A DNA stretch of 50,581 nt from Rubrivivax gelatinosus (GCF_016583785.1 NZ_NRRU01000032.1:1-50581), one strand, 5' to 3'. Positions 29,877 to 40,698 are shown, counted from the stretch's first letter. Notes: generated by a model not told the origin, from the sequence alone. Numbers and translations are program-made.

Positions 29877-30812
29877 TCAGCGCGCTGCGCGCGCCAGACA
29901 GCCTGAAAGATAACTCCAGACGAAAGTAGCGGCCGCCGACGAGGCCAGCTCGGCGTGATCGTAAGGCGGCGCGACCTCGACGCAGTCCATGCCGACGAAG
30001 GGCAGGCCTGCCCATTCTTCGAGCATCGTCAGCACCTGGTTGGTGCTGAGGCCGCCCGGTTCCGGGGTTCCGGTGCCGGGGGCGAAAGCGGGGTCCAGGC
30101 AGTCGATGTCCAGCGACAGGTAGACCGGCGGCATGCCGTGCGCCGCCAGGCGCTCGCGCACCGCCGCCAGAACAGGCGCGAGCTGCGCAGGACTCTCCAG
30201 GCCGCGCAGCTCGCGGGCGCTGAACAGCAGGCCGCCACGATCGGGCACGTAGTCGCGGGCTTCGCGCACCGCGGCCGAACGGATGCCGACCTGGACGAAA
30301 CACGCGGGTTCGACCAGCCCTTCGGCAAACGCTTCGTGCACCCAGGTGCCGTGGCCGCTGGGCTCGCCGAAGTGGTCCTGCCAGGTGTCGCAATGGGCGT
30401 CGAAATGGATCACCGCCAGCGGCCGGCCGAGCCATGCGCGGTACTCGCGCAGCAGCGGCAGCGTCATCGAGTGGTCGCCGCCCAGCCAGGCCATGTGGTG
30501 CTGGCGGATCAGCTGCGCGGCCGCCGGCTGCAGCGCGGCGCGCATGCCGTCGATCGAGGTGTTGGGCAGCGGCAGGTCGCCGGCGTCGGCCAGCGCGCCG
30601 ATCGGCGAGACGTCGAACAGCGGATGGGTCGCGTCGCACAGCATGTGGCTGGCGCTGCGGATCGCGCGTGGCCCGAAGCGTGCACCCGGGCGATTGGTCG
30701 TGGCGCCGTCCCAGGCGACCCCGGCGACGCAGTAAGGCGCCGCCGGCAGGGCGTCGCGCGCCGGCACCTTCAGGAAGGTGGCGAGATCGCAGAGGAAGGC
30801 GAAGTGGCTCAT
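29877..30812 (-). CDS. speB: Agmatinase (ureohydrolase family)
   Basis: The 311-residue ureohydrolase has the three manganese motifs: GGDHS, FDAHCDTW and SLDIDCLDPAFAPGTG, plus a C-terminal G-M-D-C-V-E-V-A-P-P-Y-D. The N-terminus (GVAWDGATTNRPGARFGPRAIR) is agmatinase-like. It would convert agmatine to putrescine and urea, which feeds the polyamine catabolic operon located 1.3 kb away. Arginase and guanidinobutyrase share the motifs, and guanidinobutyrase would also make sense beside GABA metabolism, so the substrate is the uncertain part. Confidence 0.88.
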   Translation of the reverse strand: MSHFAFLCDLATFLKVPARDALPAAPYCVAGVAWDGATTNRPGARFGPRAIRSASHMLCDATHPLFDVSPIGALADAGDLPLPNTSIDGMRAALQPAAAQLIRQHHMAWLGGDHSMTLPLLREYRAWLGRPLAVIHFDAHCDTWQDHFGEPSGHGTWVHEAFAEGLVEPACFVQVGIRSAAVREARDYVPDRGGLLFSARELRGLESPAQLAPVLAAVRERLAAHGMPPVYLSLDIDCLDPAFAPGTGTPEPGGLSTNQVLTMLEEWAGLPFVGMDCVEVAPPYDHAELASSAAATFVWSYLSGCLARAAR

Positions 30813-30871
30813 CGGGTGGCAGCGGGTGTCCGGGCGGACGAGGCGAGGGTGATCATAAGGAGCGGCAGGCC

Positions 30872-31069
30872 ATGAAACCGGTGCGCATCCTGCAGCACCT
30901 GTCCAGCGCGATGGGCCGCCCTATCTGGCGCGGTGGCTGCGCGAGCGCGGCGTCGTCTGACGGCGCGGCGATGCACCGCGAGGCTGCGCCCCGCCTGCCG
31001 CGGCAACAGGCCTTGGCCGAGCATCTGTACCAGCGCTGGCTGCTGCACGGCCACCATCTTGCGATGTAG
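30872..31069 (+). pseudogene. Decayed class I glutamine amidotransferase-like gene
   Basis: An ATG at 30872, preceded by AAGGAG, opens with MKPVRILQHLSS, the usual start of a GMP-synthase-like amidotransferase. Two extra bases then shift the frame: in the other frame the sequence reads DGPPYLARWLRERGVV before a TGA. Immediately afterwards the first frame resumes with LPRQQALAEHLYQRWL, which looks like the C-terminal tail of the same kind of protein. The catalytic middle (about 170 residues, including the Cys and His-x-Glu) is missing. It reads as the two ends of a gene left by an internal deletion plus a frameshift. The rest of the gap 30813-31283 holds only the aceA promoter. Confidence 0.5.
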
Positions 31070-31180
31070 AAGCTCGCTTTCACATCGTGGCAAATTGTCG
31101 CGCTGCAGCGCAGCAAAATTCGTCATATGGAAGATCTGCGTTCCGTATCGCAAGAAACGGCCCGTAAGCTGTTGTTTTTA

Positions 31181-31211
31181 TTGAGTCGAATCTTTTGTCT
31201 TATATAAGACA
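31181..31211 (+). promoter_or_regulatory. aceA promoter overlapped by a 16-bp palindromic operator
   Basis: TTGAGT (31181-31186) and TATAAG (31203-31208), spaced by 16 bases, form a sigma-70-type promoter in an AT-rich island. The -10 lies inside a perfect palindrome, TGTCTTATATAAGACA at 31196-31211, and a further half-site (TGTCTT) follows at 31214-31219. A repressor bound there would block RNA polymerase. The shape resembles operators of GntR-family regulators of central carbon metabolism in betaproteobacteria; that identity is from memory and uncertain. Confidence 0.6.
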
Positions 31212-31283
31212 GATGTCTTGGCAGCGAGGCCCGGCGACGCTACGCTTGCGCCATCGTTTCTCCCTTGGACCAGGAGTCTTCCG

Positions 31284-32579
<1,296 letters not shown>

Positions 32580-32661
32580 CGCGCCGCGGCCGGGGCCCGC
32601 GAGCCCCGGCCCTCCAGGACAGAGACCGGTTCCGAGAGGAAGCCAAGAGGAGACAAGGCGG

Positions 32662-32693
32662 ACGGCGCTGCCCGGCAAGGGCAGCGCCGTTTT
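32662..32693 (+). terminator. Intrinsic terminator of aceA
   Basis: ACGGCGCTGCCC (32662-32673) and GGGCAGCGCCGT (32679-32690) form a perfect 12-bp stem with a 5-base loop, directly followed by a TTTT tract ending at 32693. This is the clearest rho-independent terminator in the window. Confidence 0.88.
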
Positions 32694-32773
32694 GCCGTCT
32701 GCGTCGCCCAGCCGTACGGGTTCTCGCCCCGGTCACCGCGGCGGCGTAGCATGGTCCGGCTGGAGGGTTTTCC

Positions 32774-33685
32774 ATGAGAGTCGGAATCATCGGTGTCGGC
32801 CATGTCGGCGCCAGCGTCGCGGTCTCGGTGCTGCAGGCCGGAGCAGCGCGTGAACTGCTGCTGCACGACCGCGACGGCGCGCGCGCCGAAGGCGAGGCGA
32901 TGGACCTGGCGCAGGGCGCGCCGTACTACCCTCGCGCCAAGGTGCGCGCCGTCGGCCTGGAAGAGGCATCGCGCTGCGACCTGGTCGTCTTCGCCGCTGG
33001 CCGCAACGGCCGCCCCGGCGAGTCGCGGTTGCAACTGCTGGCCGACAACTTCCGCGTCGCCAGCGAAGTCGGCCGCCTGGTCGGCAAACACGCCGGCATC
33101 GTCGTCGCGGTGTCGAACCCGGTGGACGTGCTGACGCGTGTGCTGCAGCAGTCCTCGGGCCTGCCGCCCGAGCGTGTCATCGGCACCGGCACCATGCTCG
33201 ACACCGCGCGGCTGCGCCAGGCGCTGGCCGTGCGGCTGGCGGTCGATTCGCGCTCGGTGCATGCCCAGGTGCTGGGTGAACACGGCGACTCCGAGATCGT
33301 GCAATGGTCCGGCGCCCAGGTCGGTGGCCGTCCGCTGCGTGACTGGCCGGGCTGGACGCGCGAGGACGAGCAGCGCCTGGGCCACGAGGTCAAACGCGCG
33401 GCCTACGAGATCATCCAGAGGAAGGGCGTGACCAACCACGCCATCGGCTTCGTCACCGCCGACCTGGTGCGCGCCATCCTGCGCGACGAACACCGGGTGC
33501 TGACGGTCACCCGTTGCCAGACGGGTGGCGAGCTGGACGGCCTGGCGCTGTCGCTGCCGGCGATCGTTGGCCGCAACGGTGCGACCAAAGTGATCCCGCC
33601 GGCGCTGGACGACGAGGAAGCCGCCGCCTTGCAGAACTCGGCGCAGGTGCTGCGAGAAGCCTGGGCGCAGCTGGTGCCGGGCTGA
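32774..33685 (+). CDS. L-lactate/2-hydroxyacid dehydrogenase, LDH-like
   Basis: The 303-residue NAD enzyme has the LDH/MDH fold: GIIGVGHVGASVA Rossmann motif, VSNPVDVLT, GTGTMLDTARLRQAL with the catalytic Asp/Arg pair, and the catalytic His in LGEHGDSEIVQWS. The substrate loop reads AAGRNGRPGESRL, so the specificity position that is Gln in lactate and Arg in malate dehydrogenases appears to be Gly79 here, while the following Arg/Pro/Gly/Glu and the catalytic Arg85 are kept. A small residue there suggests a larger 2-oxoacid substrate. It follows aceA's terminator and is convergent with the alcohol dehydrogenase gene. Confidence 0.85.
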   Translation: MRVGIIGVGHVGASVAVSVLQAGAARELLLHDRDGARAEGEAMDLAQGAPYYPRAKVRAVGLEEASRCDLVVFAAGRNGRPGESRLQLLADNFRVASEVGRLVGKHAGIVVAVSNPVDVLTRVLQQSSGLPPERVIGTGTMLDTARLRQALAVRLAVDSRSVHAQVLGEHGDSEIVQWSGAQVGGRPLRDWPGWTREDEQRLGHEVKRAAYEIIQRKGVTNHAIGFVTADLVRAILRDEHRVLTVTRCQTGGELDGLALSLPAIVGRNGATKVIPPALDDEEAAALQNSAQVLREAWAQLVPG

Positions 33686-33695
33686 AGCCGAGGCC

Positions 33696-34844
33696 TCAGA
33701 GCGAGGCTTCGAGCATCGCGCGGTAGTCGTCGGCGCTGGCCTGCCGCGGGTTGGTCTTGTGGCAGTGGTCGGCCAACGCGCCGGCGATGACCTTGTCGAA
33801 GCGGTCGCGGCTTACACCCATCGCCGCCAGCCCGGACGGCAGGCCCAGGCGTGCATTCAGGGCCTGGATCGCGTCGGCGACTTCGAGGCCTTCGTCGTCG
33901 CAGCCGGGCAGGCCCATCGCCTGCGCCAGGCGCTGCAGCCGGCGCTCGCGGCGCACGCTGTCGGCGGCGGCGTTGAAGCGGATGACAGCCGGCAGAAAGA
34001 CCGCGTTCAGGCTGCCGTGGTGCAGCCGCGGGTCGGCGCCGCCGAGCGCGTGGCTCAGCGAATGCACGCAGCCCAGGCCTTTCTGAAACGCAAGCGCACC
34101 CTGCATGCTCGCGCTCATCATGTTCCAGCGCGCTTCGCGGTCGCTGCCGTCGCGGGTCGCGCGTTCGATGTGCGCCCAGCCGCGCGCCAGGCCGTCGAGC
34201 GCGATGCCGTCGGCCGGCGGGTTGAGTGCCGGCGCCAGGAAGGTCTCGATGCAGTGCGCGATCGCGTCCATGCCGGTGGCCGCGGTCAGCCGCGGCGGCA
34301 GCGCCAGCGTCAGCTCCGGGTCGAGCAGGGCGGCCTTGGGTACCAGGTGCCAGCTGTGGAAACCGAGCTTGCGGCCGTCGTCGACGATGACGATCGCGCC
34401 GCGTGCGACCTCGCTGCCGGTGCCGGCGGTCGTCGGCACCGCGATCAGCGGGGCGACGCGCTCGCTGATCAGGCCGCTGCCGCCTTCTATCGTTGCGTAA
34501 CGCGCCAGCGGGCCGTCGTGGGTCGCGGCGATCGCGACGCCCTTGGCGAGGTCGATGCTGGAGCCGCCGCCGACGGCGACCAGCCCGTCGCAGCCGCTTT
34601 CGCGCCAGACCGCGACCGCGGCGCGCACCGCGGCTTCGGTCGGGTTGGACGGCGTGCCGTCAAAGACCGCATGCGGCAGGTCGGCGAGTGCGTCCAGCGC
34701 CGGCTGCAGCACGCCGGCAGCGCGCACGCCGGCGTCGGTGACGACGAGCGGGCGGCGCATGCCGATGCGTTCGCATTCGGCGCGAAGCAGGCGCACCGCG
34801 CCGAAGTCGAGGTCGATCTGGGTGACGTAGAGCATGCGGGCCAT
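33696..34844 (-). CDS. Iron-containing alcohol dehydrogenase
   Basis: The 382-residue group III alcohol dehydrogenase has [21 protein letters not shown] for [13 protein letters not shown], and metal ligands in [23 protein letters not shown] and [15 protein letters not shown]. It ends with a helical domain. The family reduces aldehydes or oxidises alcohols, and the exact substrate is unknown; lactaldehyde, maleylacetate and 4-hydroxybutyrate dehydrogenases belong here, and the last would link to GABA breakdown. Start ATG at 34844; a second ATG three codons later is possible. Confidence 0.9.
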   Translation of the reverse strand: MARMLYVTQIDLDFGAVRLLRAECERIGMRRPLVVTDAGVRAAGVLQPALDALADLPHAVFDGTPSNPTEAAVRAAVAVWRESGCDGLVAVGGGSSIDLAKGVAIAATHDGPLARYATIEGGSGLISERVAPLIAVPTTAGTGSEVARGAIVIVDDGRKLGFHSWHLVPKAALLDPELTLALPPRLTAATGMDAIAHCIETFLAPALNPPADGIALDGLARGWAHIERATRDGSDREARWNMMSASMQGALAFQKGLGCVHSLSHALGGADPRLHHGSLNAVFLPAVIRFNAAADSVRRERRLQRLAQAMGLPGCDDEGLEVADAIQALNARLGLPSGLAAMGVSRDRFDKVIAGALADHCHKTNPRQASADDYRAMLEASL

Positions 34845-34895
34845 GCAGCCAGTATCCTCGCGTCCACCTTGGGAACGCATCTGCTGAAACCCGCA

Positions 34896-35807
34896 ATGGC
34901 GGGCCTGCTCGAACGCATCCAGCGTGCCGAACGCAAGCCCTTCCATGCACTGACACCGCCGGCCGCACGCGCCGCCTACGAATCCGCCGCCGAGGTGCTG
35001 GACCTGCCGCGTGCGCCGCTGGCCCGGGTCGAGGACTTCAGGATCCCCGCCGCAGACGGGTCGCCGCTCGCGGCGCGGCTCTACGCGCCCTCGCACGAAC
35101 ACCTGCCGCTGCTGCTGTACCTGCACGGCGGCGGCTTCGTCATCGGCAGCCTGGAAACGCACGACAGCCTGTGCCGCCAGCTCGCGCGGCGCAGCGGCGG
35201 CGCCGTCGTCGCGCTCGACTACCGGCTCGCGCCCGAGCACCGGTTCCCGGCCGCGGTCGACGACGCCTGGGCGGCGCTGGCCTGGCTGGCGGCGAACGCC
35301 GGCACGCTAGGCCTGGACGGCTCGCGCCTGGCCGTCGGCGGCGACAGTGCCGGCGGCACGCTGGCAGCGGTGGCCGCCATCCACGCACGCGACATCGGCC
35401 TGCCGCTGGCGTTGCAGTTGCTGATCACGCCGGGCACCGCGGCGCACGCCGATACCGCCTCGCACAAGCTGTTCGCCAACGGCTTCCTGATCGACGCGGC
35501 GACCATCGCCTGGTTCTTCGAGCACTACATCGACCACCACCACCGCCGCGACTGGCGCTTCGCGCCGCTGGAGGCCGAGGACCTGGAGGGTGTCGCACCC
35601 GCCTGCCTGCTGCTGGCCGAGTGCGACCCGCTGGTCGACGAAGGCATCGCCTACGCCGACCGGCTGCGCCTGGCGCGCGTGCCGGTGGCGCTGGAGATCG
35701 CGCGCGGCATGACGCACGACTTCATCAAGATGGGGCGCGCGCTGCCGGATGCGCAGGCCGCCCTGGACGCGGCCGCCGCCGCGCTGAAACAAGCCTGGAA
35801 ACCATGA
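34896..35807 (+). CDS. Hormone-sensitive-lipase-type alpha/beta hydrolase (esterase)
   Basis: The 303-residue esterase of the HSL family has the oxyanion motif HGGGF (77-81), DYRLAPEH (108-115), the nucleophile elbow GDSAGG (Ser151), the acid in ECDPLVDEG and the catalytic His in [11 protein letters not shown]. It is probably cytosolic, as no signal peptide is seen. It likely hydrolyses short acyl esters. The stop overlaps the start of the acetyltransferase gene (ATGA at 35804-35807). A TTG nine codons upstream is an alternative start. Confidence 0.9.
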   Translation: MAGLLERIQRAERKPFHALTPPAARAAYESAAEVLDLPRAPLARVEDFRIPAADGSPLAARLYAPSHEHLPLLLYLHGGGFVIGSLETHDSLCRQLARRSGGAVVALDYRLAPEHRFPAAVDDAWAALAWLAANAGTLGLDGSRLAVGGDSAGGTLAAVAAIHARDIGLPLALQLLITPGTAAHADTASHKLFANGFLIDAATIAWFFEHYIDHHHRRDWRFAPLEAEDLEGVAPACLLLAECDPLVDEGIAYADRLRLARVPVALEIARGMTHDFIKMGRALPDAQAALDAAAAALKQAWKP

Positions 35808-36265
35808 ACCCGAACACCACCCCGGCGCAGCCGGACTTCGAGCTGCGTGTCGGCAGCTGGGCCGAACTCGGAACCGAGGCGCAGACCATCCGCCACGCCG
35901 TTTTCGTGCAGGAGCAGGGCATCCCGGCCGAACTCGAATGGGACGCGGCCGACGCCGGTGCCGTGCACGCTCTGGCGCTGCAGCACGGGCGGCCGGTCGC
36001 CACCGGGCGCTGGCTCGATGCGCCCGAAGCCGGCGTCGCGCGCATCGGCCGCATGGCGGTGCTGGCGCCGCTGCGTGGCCAGGGTGCCGGGCGCGCCGTG
36101 CTCGACGCGCTGGTCGAAGCGGCACGCGCGGCGGGCAAGGCCGAGATCCTGCTGCACGCGCAGGCGAGCGCGGTGGGTTTTTATCTGCGCGCCGGTTTCG
36201 CGCCTGCCGGAGAGCCGTTCGACGAAGCCGGCATCGCGCACCAGGAGATGCGGCGCCGGCTCTGA
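35804..36265 (+). CDS. GNAT-family N-acetyltransferase, ElaA-like
   Basis: The 153-residue GNAT protein has the ElaA/YjcF-type pattern: I-R-x-A-V-F-V-Q-E-Q-G-I-P-A-E-L-E-W-D near residues 30-48, the pyrophosphate-binding loop RIGRMAVLAPLRGQGAGRAV and a C-terminal LLHAQASAVGFYLRAGF. The acyl acceptor is unknown. Translational coupling to the esterase upstream suggests related substrates, but this is inference. Confidence 0.88.
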   Translation: MNPNTTPAQPDFELRVGSWAELGTEAQTIRHAVFVQEQGIPAELEWDAADAGAVHALALQHGRPVATGRWLDAPEAGVARIGRMAVLAPLRGQGAGRAVLDALVEAARAAGKAEILLHAQASAVGFYLRAGFAPAGEPFDEAGIAHQEMRRRL

Positions 36266-36346
36266 GTCGGGCCGGGATACGACCTCAAGCGCGATGGCCG
36301 AGGCTGGGCCCGGGCCGGGTGCGATTGCCCCTCGCCCGGGGCTGAA

Positions 36347-36640
36347 TCAGCCCAGCGGCAGAAAACGTTCGACGTGGCGCGGGCCGGCGATCCAGGGCTG
36401 CAGCGCCGCGGCGAGCCGGGCTTCGACGGCATCGGCCGCAGCTTCGTCGGCCAGGCCGGCGTGCACTTCCATCAGCGTCGCCAGGCCGTCCCGCGCCTCG
36501 GGACGGCGCAAGAGCTCGAAGGAGGCGCCGGCGTATTCGGTGCGCAACTGCCGGAACAGCGCCAGCACGGCCGCGCTGCATCCGCCCACCTGGTCCTCGG
36601 CAACGCGGTAATAGACGTAGCGCCGCACCGGCTGCGGCAC
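36347..36640 (-). CDS. Small DUF4936-like protein
   Basis: The 97-residue cytosolic protein (GTG start at 36638-36640) opens with V-R-R-Y-V-Y-Y-R-V and has a central T-L-M-E-V-H-A-G-L strand and a C-terminal P-R-H-V-E-R-F. This looks like DUF4936, a family of about 90 residues seen in Burkholderiales; the assignment is from memory. No catalytic motif is evident. It lies 2 bases after the stop of the ygfZ-like gene, as commonly seen, so it is likely made together with it. Confidence 0.65.
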   Translation of the reverse strand: MPQPVRRYVYYRVAEDQVGGCSAAVLALFRQLRTEYAGASFELLRRPEARDGLATLMEVHAGLADEAAADAVEARLAAALQPWIAGPRHVERFLPLG

Positions 36641-36642
36641 CG

Positions 36643-37587
36643 TCAGGCTTCGGCGGCGGGAAAGGCGTAGGGCAGGGCGGCCGGCGTCAGCCTCGGCCCG
36701 TCGGCAGCGCCCAGGTGCAGGGCGACGCCGTCGGCCAGCGACGCGATCTTGGTTTCGGCGAAAACCGACCAGCCCGAGCCGTCAGGCGCCGGTGCTGCGG
36801 CGACGACCAGGCCGGCGGGCTGGCCCGGGTCGTCGGCGGCGAACAGTTCCTGGCCCGGCGCGGCCGGTGCGTCGCTGTCGAACAGGAAGGCGCGGCGCTT
36901 GAGCGTGCCGCGGTACTGGCTGCGCGCGACGATCTCCTGCCCGGGGTAGCAGCCCTTCTGGAAGTTGACGCCGCCGACGACCTCCAGATTGACCATCTGC
37001 GGCACGAACTGCTCGGCCGTCGCCGCGACGATGCGCGGCAGCGCGCTCTGCACCTCGAGCCAGGCCCAGGCCTCGGGCGCCAGCGGCGGCAGCGCCGGCG
37101 CACCGGCACCGGCCCAGAGCAGCCGGGGCAATCCGGCTGCGTCGGGCAGACGCAGCAGCTCGGCGCCGTCGGCGACGACGCTGCGCTGCCAGGGCGTGGC
37201 CGGCGCAGCGTCACCCAGCGCCGCCAGTGCCGCGTCGCCGGCCAGGCCGGTCAGCGGCCATTCGGCGCTGGCGTCCTCGAGCTGGCACTGGGCGCGCAGC
37301 ACGAACATCTTCAGGCGCTTGAGCACGGCCGGCAGCAGGTCGGCGCTGCAGGCGAGCAGGATCTCGGCCGGGCCGCGGCGCCAGACGACGAAACTCGCCA
37401 GCAGCCGCCCCTTGGCCGAGCAGTAGCCGGCCAGGCGCGCGTGGCCGGCGTCCAGGCGCACGATCTCTTGCGTCAGTTGGCCGTGCAGGAAGCTGGCGGC
37501 GTCGTTGCCGGTGGCGCGGATCACGCCCCAGTCGGCCAGTCGCACGGCCCCCTGGAGATTTGACATGGCGGCGAGGGAAGGCTTCAT
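36643..37587 (-). CDS. ygfZ: Folate-binding YgfZ/GcvT-like protein
   Basis: The 314-residue protein is related to the glycine-cleavage T protein. It acts with folate in assembly or repair of iron-sulfur clusters. The diagnostic motif is NFQKGCYPGQEIVARSQYRG with its conserved Cys; the N-terminus has ATGNDAASFLHGQLTQEI and YCSAKGRLLASFVVW. Several in-frame ATGs exist at 37602, 37596, 37587 and 37566, none with a strong ribosome binding site. 37587 was used and 37566 fits the family N-terminus nearly as well. It is divergent from mltG. Confidence 0.9.
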   Translation of the reverse strand: MKPSLAAMSNLQGAVRLADWGVIRATGNDAASFLHGQLTQEIVRLDAGHARLAGYCSAKGRLLASFVVWRRGPAEILLACSADLLPAVLKRLKMFVLRAQCQLEDASAEWPLTGLAGDAALAALGDAAPATPWQRSVVADGAELLRLPDAAGLPRLLWAGAGAPALPPLAPEAWAWLEVQSALPRIVAATAEQFVPQMVNLEVVGGVNFQKGCYPGQEIVARSQYRGTLKRRAFLFDSDAPAAPGQELFAADDPGQPAGLVVAAAPAPDGSGWSVFAETKIASLADGVALHLGAADGPRLTPAALPYAFPAAEA

Positions 37588-37610
37588 GCAGGCCATTATC
37601 ATCGCCGCCC

Positions 37611-38627
37611 ATGTCTCGAAGGGGGTCCGGCTCCGGCCGTTGGCAGGCTGCTGTCCTGTCCTTGCTTTTGTTGCCGGTCATCGGCGTCGGCATCGCGCTG
37701 TGGTGGCTCGGGCGCCCGCTCGAACTCGCCGCGCCGACGGTCGAGGTCTCGATCGAAGCCGGCACCACACCACGCCAGATCGCCGATGCCTGGGTGCGCG
37801 CCGGGGTCAATACCTCGCCGCGTCTGCTCTACGAGTGGTTCCGCTGGTCGGGCGAAGCGCGCCGCATCCGCGCCGGCAGCTACGCGGTGCTGCCGGGCGC
37901 GACACCGCGCACGCTGCTGTCCAAGATGGTCGAGGGCGACGAACAGCTAGAGACCGTGCGCCTGATCGAAGGCCGCAGCTGGCGCGAGTTCCGCGCTGAG
38001 CTGGCACGCGCGCCGCGCCTCAAGCCGACGACCGCGGCGATGAGCGACGCCGAGCTGATGACCGCCATCGGCGCGCCCGGCATCAACCCGGAAGGGCGCT
38101 TCTTCCCCGACACCTACGCCTACAGCGTCGGCGTCAGCGACCTGCTGGTGCTCAAGCGCGCCTACACCAAGATGCAGCAGGAGCTCGCCGCCGCCTGGGC
38201 GGCGCGTGCGCCCGGCGGCGTGCTGAAGACGCCCGAGCAGGCGTTGACGCTGGCCTCCATCGTCGAGAAGGAGACCGGCCGCGAAGCCGACCGCGCGCTC
38301 GTCGCCGGCGTGTTCTCCAACCGCCTGCGCGTCGGCATGCCGCTGCAGACCGACCCTTCGGTCATCTACGGCCTGGGCGCACGCTTCGACGGCAACCTGC
38401 GCCGCGTGCACCTGGAAAGCGACGGGCCCTACAACACCTACACCCGCCCCGGGCTGCCGCCGACGCCGATCGCGATGCCCGGGCGCGCCTCGCTGCTGGC
38501 CGCGGTGAAGCCGGCGCCGACCCAGGCGCTGTACTTCGTCGCCCGCGGCGACGGCAGCAGCCAGTTCAGCAGCACGCTGGCCGACCATAATCGTGCGGTG
38601 AACCAGTACCAGCGCGGCCGGCCGTGA
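37611..38627 (+). CDS. mltG: Endolytic murein transglycosylase MltG
   Basis: The 338-residue YceG-family enzyme has a single N-terminal membrane anchor ([21 protein letters not shown]) and a periplasmic catalytic domain with [12 protein letters not shown] (catalytic Glu), [20 protein letters not shown] and the [14 protein letters not shown] block. It cuts nascent glycan strands and terminates their growth. It is coupled to tmk by a GTGA overlap, which is the common order in proteobacteria. Confidence 0.95.
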   Translation: MSRRGSGSGRWQAAVLSLLLLPVIGVGIALWWLGRPLELAAPTVEVSIEAGTTPRQIADAWVRAGVNTSPRLLYEWFRWSGEARRIRAGSYAVLPGATPRTLLSKMVEGDEQLETVRLIEGRSWREFRAELARAPRLKPTTAAMSDAELMTAIGAPGINPEGRFFPDTYAYSVGVSDLLVLKRAYTKMQQELAAAWAARAPGGVLKTPEQALTLASIVEKETGREADRALVAGVFSNRLRVGMPLQTDPSVIYGLGARFDGNLRRVHLESDGPYNTYTRPGLPPTPIAMPGRASLLAAVKPAPTQALYFVARGDGSSQFSSTLADHNRAVNQYQRGRP

Positions 38628-39241
38628 AGCCGGGACGTTTCCTCAGCTTCGAAGGCATAGACGGAGCCGGCAAGAGCTCTCACATCGAGTGGCTGGCCGG
38701 CTGGCTGCGCGAGCGCGGGCGCGAGGTGCTGGTCACGCGCGAACCCGGCGGCACCGAACTCGCCGAACGCCTGCGCGAACTGGTGCTGCACCAGCCGATG
38801 GACGCGCTGACCGAGGCGCTGCTGGTCTTCGCCGCGCGCCGCGACCACCTCGCCACGCAGATCGAGCCGGCGCTGGCGCGGGGTTCTGTCGTGCTCTGCG
38901 ACCGCTTCACCGACGCCACCTTCGCCTACCAGGGCGCCGGCCGCGGCTTCGACCTGGGCGTGCTGGCGACGCTCGAGACCTGGGTGCAGCAGGGCCGCCA
39001 GCCCGACCTGACGCTGTGGTTCGACCTGGCACCGGCCACCGCCGCCGCGCGCCGCGCCGCGGTGCGCGCCCCCGACCGTTTCGAGAGCCAGGACCAGGCC
39101 TTCTTCGAACGTGTGCGCGCCGGTTACGCGCGCCGCGCCGCGGACGACCCGGCGCGCTTCGCCATCGTCGACGCCTCGGCGACACCCGAAGCGGTGCGCC
39201 GGCAGATCGAAACCACGCTGGACGCGCGCGGCCCGTGGTGA
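38624..39241 (+). CDS. tmk: Thymidylate kinase
   Basis: The 205-residue kinase phosphorylates dTMP to dTDP. It has the P-loop [59 protein letters not shown] and a lid region near [17 protein letters not shown]. The GTG start at 38624 overlaps the mltG stop and its GTGA stop overlaps holB, so mltG-tmk-holB-pilZ form one chain. Confidence 0.96.
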   Translation: MKPGRFLSFEGIDGAGKSSHIEWLAGWLRERGREVLVTREPGGTELAERLRELVLHQPMDALTEALLVFAARRDHLATQIEPALARGSVVLCDRFTDATFAYQGAGRGFDLGVLATLETWVQQGRQPDLTLWFDLAPATAAARRAAVRAPDRFESQDQAFFERVRAGYARRAADDPARFAIVDASATPEAVRRQIETTLDARGPW

Positions 39242-40254
39242 ACCTCGCCATCGACGATCAGGGCCGGCCGCCGCTGCCCTGGCTGGAGCAGCCGCTGGCC
39301 GAGACGCTGGCACGCCAGCGCGGCCATGCGCTGCTGCTGCACGGTGCCGCTGGCATCGGCACGCTCGCCTTCGGTGTCGCGCTGGCGCAGAGCTGGCTGT
39401 GCGAAGGCCACGACGGCGCGCCGCGCCCGGCCTGCGGCCGCTGCCAGAGCTGCCACCTGGTGCAGACCCGGCTGCACCCCGACCTGCTGCTGCTGATGCC
39501 CGAGGCCGCGCGCCAGGCCCATGCCTGGCCGCTGGCCGGCGACAAGCCCGAGGACGAAGGCAAGAAGAAACCCAGCCGCCAGATCCGCATCGACGAGATC
39601 CGCCAGGCGATCGACTGGGTCGCGCGCACGTCCTCGCGCGGCCGTGGCAAGGTCGTCGTGCTGCATCCGGCCGAGGCCATCAACCTGCAGGCCGCGAACG
39701 CCTTGCTGAAGACGCTGGAGGAGCCGCCGCCCGGCACCCGGCTGCTGCTGGCGGCCGGCGACCCGCAGCACCTGCTGCCGACGGTGCGCAGCCGCTGCCA
39801 CCGGGTGGCACTCGCCGCGCCGACGCTGGAAGACGCGCGCGACTGGCTGGCCGGGCAGGGCGTGGCCGAGCCCGAGGTGCTGCTGGCCGCCGCGGCCGGC
39901 CGTCCGCTGGACGCGCTGGCGCTGGCGGCCGACGGCGTCGCCGCATCCGCCTGGCGCGCCTTGCCGGCCGCGGTGGCGCGTGGCCAGGCGCAGGCCCTGG
40001 CCGGCTGGAGCGTGCCGCGTGCGGTTGACGCGCTGCAGAAGCTCTGCCACGACGCCACCGCCGTCAGCGCCGGCGGCGCGCCGCGCTACTTCCCGGCCGG
40101 CAGCGTGCCGCGCGGGCGCAGCGCCCAGGCCCTGCTGGGCTGGCACGAGGCCTTGCAGCGCATCGCCCGCCACGACGAACACCCCTGGCACGAAGCGCTG
40201 TTGATCGAAGCCCTCGTCGCCCAGGGAAGCGGCGCGCTTACACTGCGCCCATGA
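39238..40254 (+). CDS. holB: DNA polymerase III subunit delta'
   Basis: The 338-residue clamp-loader subunit (GTG start) has the AAA+ core [19 protein letters not shown], a degenerate P-loop as usual for delta', the zinc-binding cysteines [45 protein letters not shown] and [12 protein letters not shown], and the SRC motif in TVRSRCHRV. The C-terminal domain binds the other clamp-loader subunits. Start and stop both overlap neighbours by four bases. Confidence 0.95.
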   Translation: MNLAIDDQGRPPLPWLEQPLAETLARQRGHALLLHGAAGIGTLAFGVALAQSWLCEGHDGAPRPACGRCQSCHLVQTRLHPDLLLLMPEAARQAHAWPLAGDKPEDEGKKKPSRQIRIDEIRQAIDWVARTSSRGRGKVVVLHPAEAINLQAANALLKTLEEPPPGTRLLLAAGDPQHLLPTVRSRCHRVALAAPTLEDARDWLAGQGVAEPEVLLAAAAGRPLDALALAADGVAASAWRALPAAVARGQAQALAGWSVPRAVDALQKLCHDATAVSAGGAPRYFPAGSVPRGRSAQALLGWHEALQRIARHDEHPWHEALLIEALVAQGSGALTLRP

Positions 40255-40655
40255 CAGATCGGGTGCCGTCGCGACACGGCGCACTCGGTCCGGCCACCAC
40301 CACGGCCGGGCTGCAGAGCCGCCCCAGCGTGATCCAGCTCGTGTTCCGCGAGAAGGGTGCGCTGTACGCCGCCTACATCCCCTTCCTCAGCGAAGGCGGG
40401 CTGTTCGTGCCGACGACGCGCGACTACCGGCTCGGCGACGACATCTACCTGCTGCTGTCGCTGCCAGATGACCCGCAGCGTTATCCGGTGGCCGGCAAGG
40501 TGGCCTGGATCACGCCGGCCAACGCCTCGGGCGGCCGCACGCAGGGTGTCGGCGTGCGTTTCCCGCAGGACGAGAAGACGCGTGCGCTGCGGCTGAAGAT
40601 CGAAGAGGTGCTGGGCACCGCGATCTCGTCGTCCAAGCCGACGCAGACGATCTGA
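40251..40655 (+). CDS. pilZ: Type IV pilus PilZ protein
   Basis: The 134-residue protein matches PilZ of type IV pili: RPSVIQLVFREKGALYAAYI, PFLSEGGLFVPTTRDY, LGDDIYLLLSLPDDPQRYPV, AGKVAWITPANASGG and QGVGVRF. The N-terminal RxxxR motif that binds cyclic-di-GMP is absent, as in the true PilZ group needed for pilus assembly. Its position directly after holB with an ATGA overlap is the same as in Pseudomonas. It is cytosolic and presumably binds the pilus assembly ATPase PilB. Confidence 0.93.
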   Translation: MTDRVPSRHGALGPATTTAGLQSRPSVIQLVFREKGALYAAYIPFLSEGGLFVPTTRDYRLGDDIYLLLSLPDDPQRYPVAGKVAWITPANASGGRTQGVGVRFPQDEKTRALRLKIEEVLGTAISSSKPTQTI

Positions 40656-40698
40656 TCGTCCGCTTTCCCTCAGCCGGGACCGCCCGGCATCCGCCAGC

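Noticed and set aside
36300..36346. GC-rich inverted segments between the acetyltransferase and DUF4936 genes
   Set aside because: Pairing is possible only with an 18-base loop, and there is no clear terminator shape.
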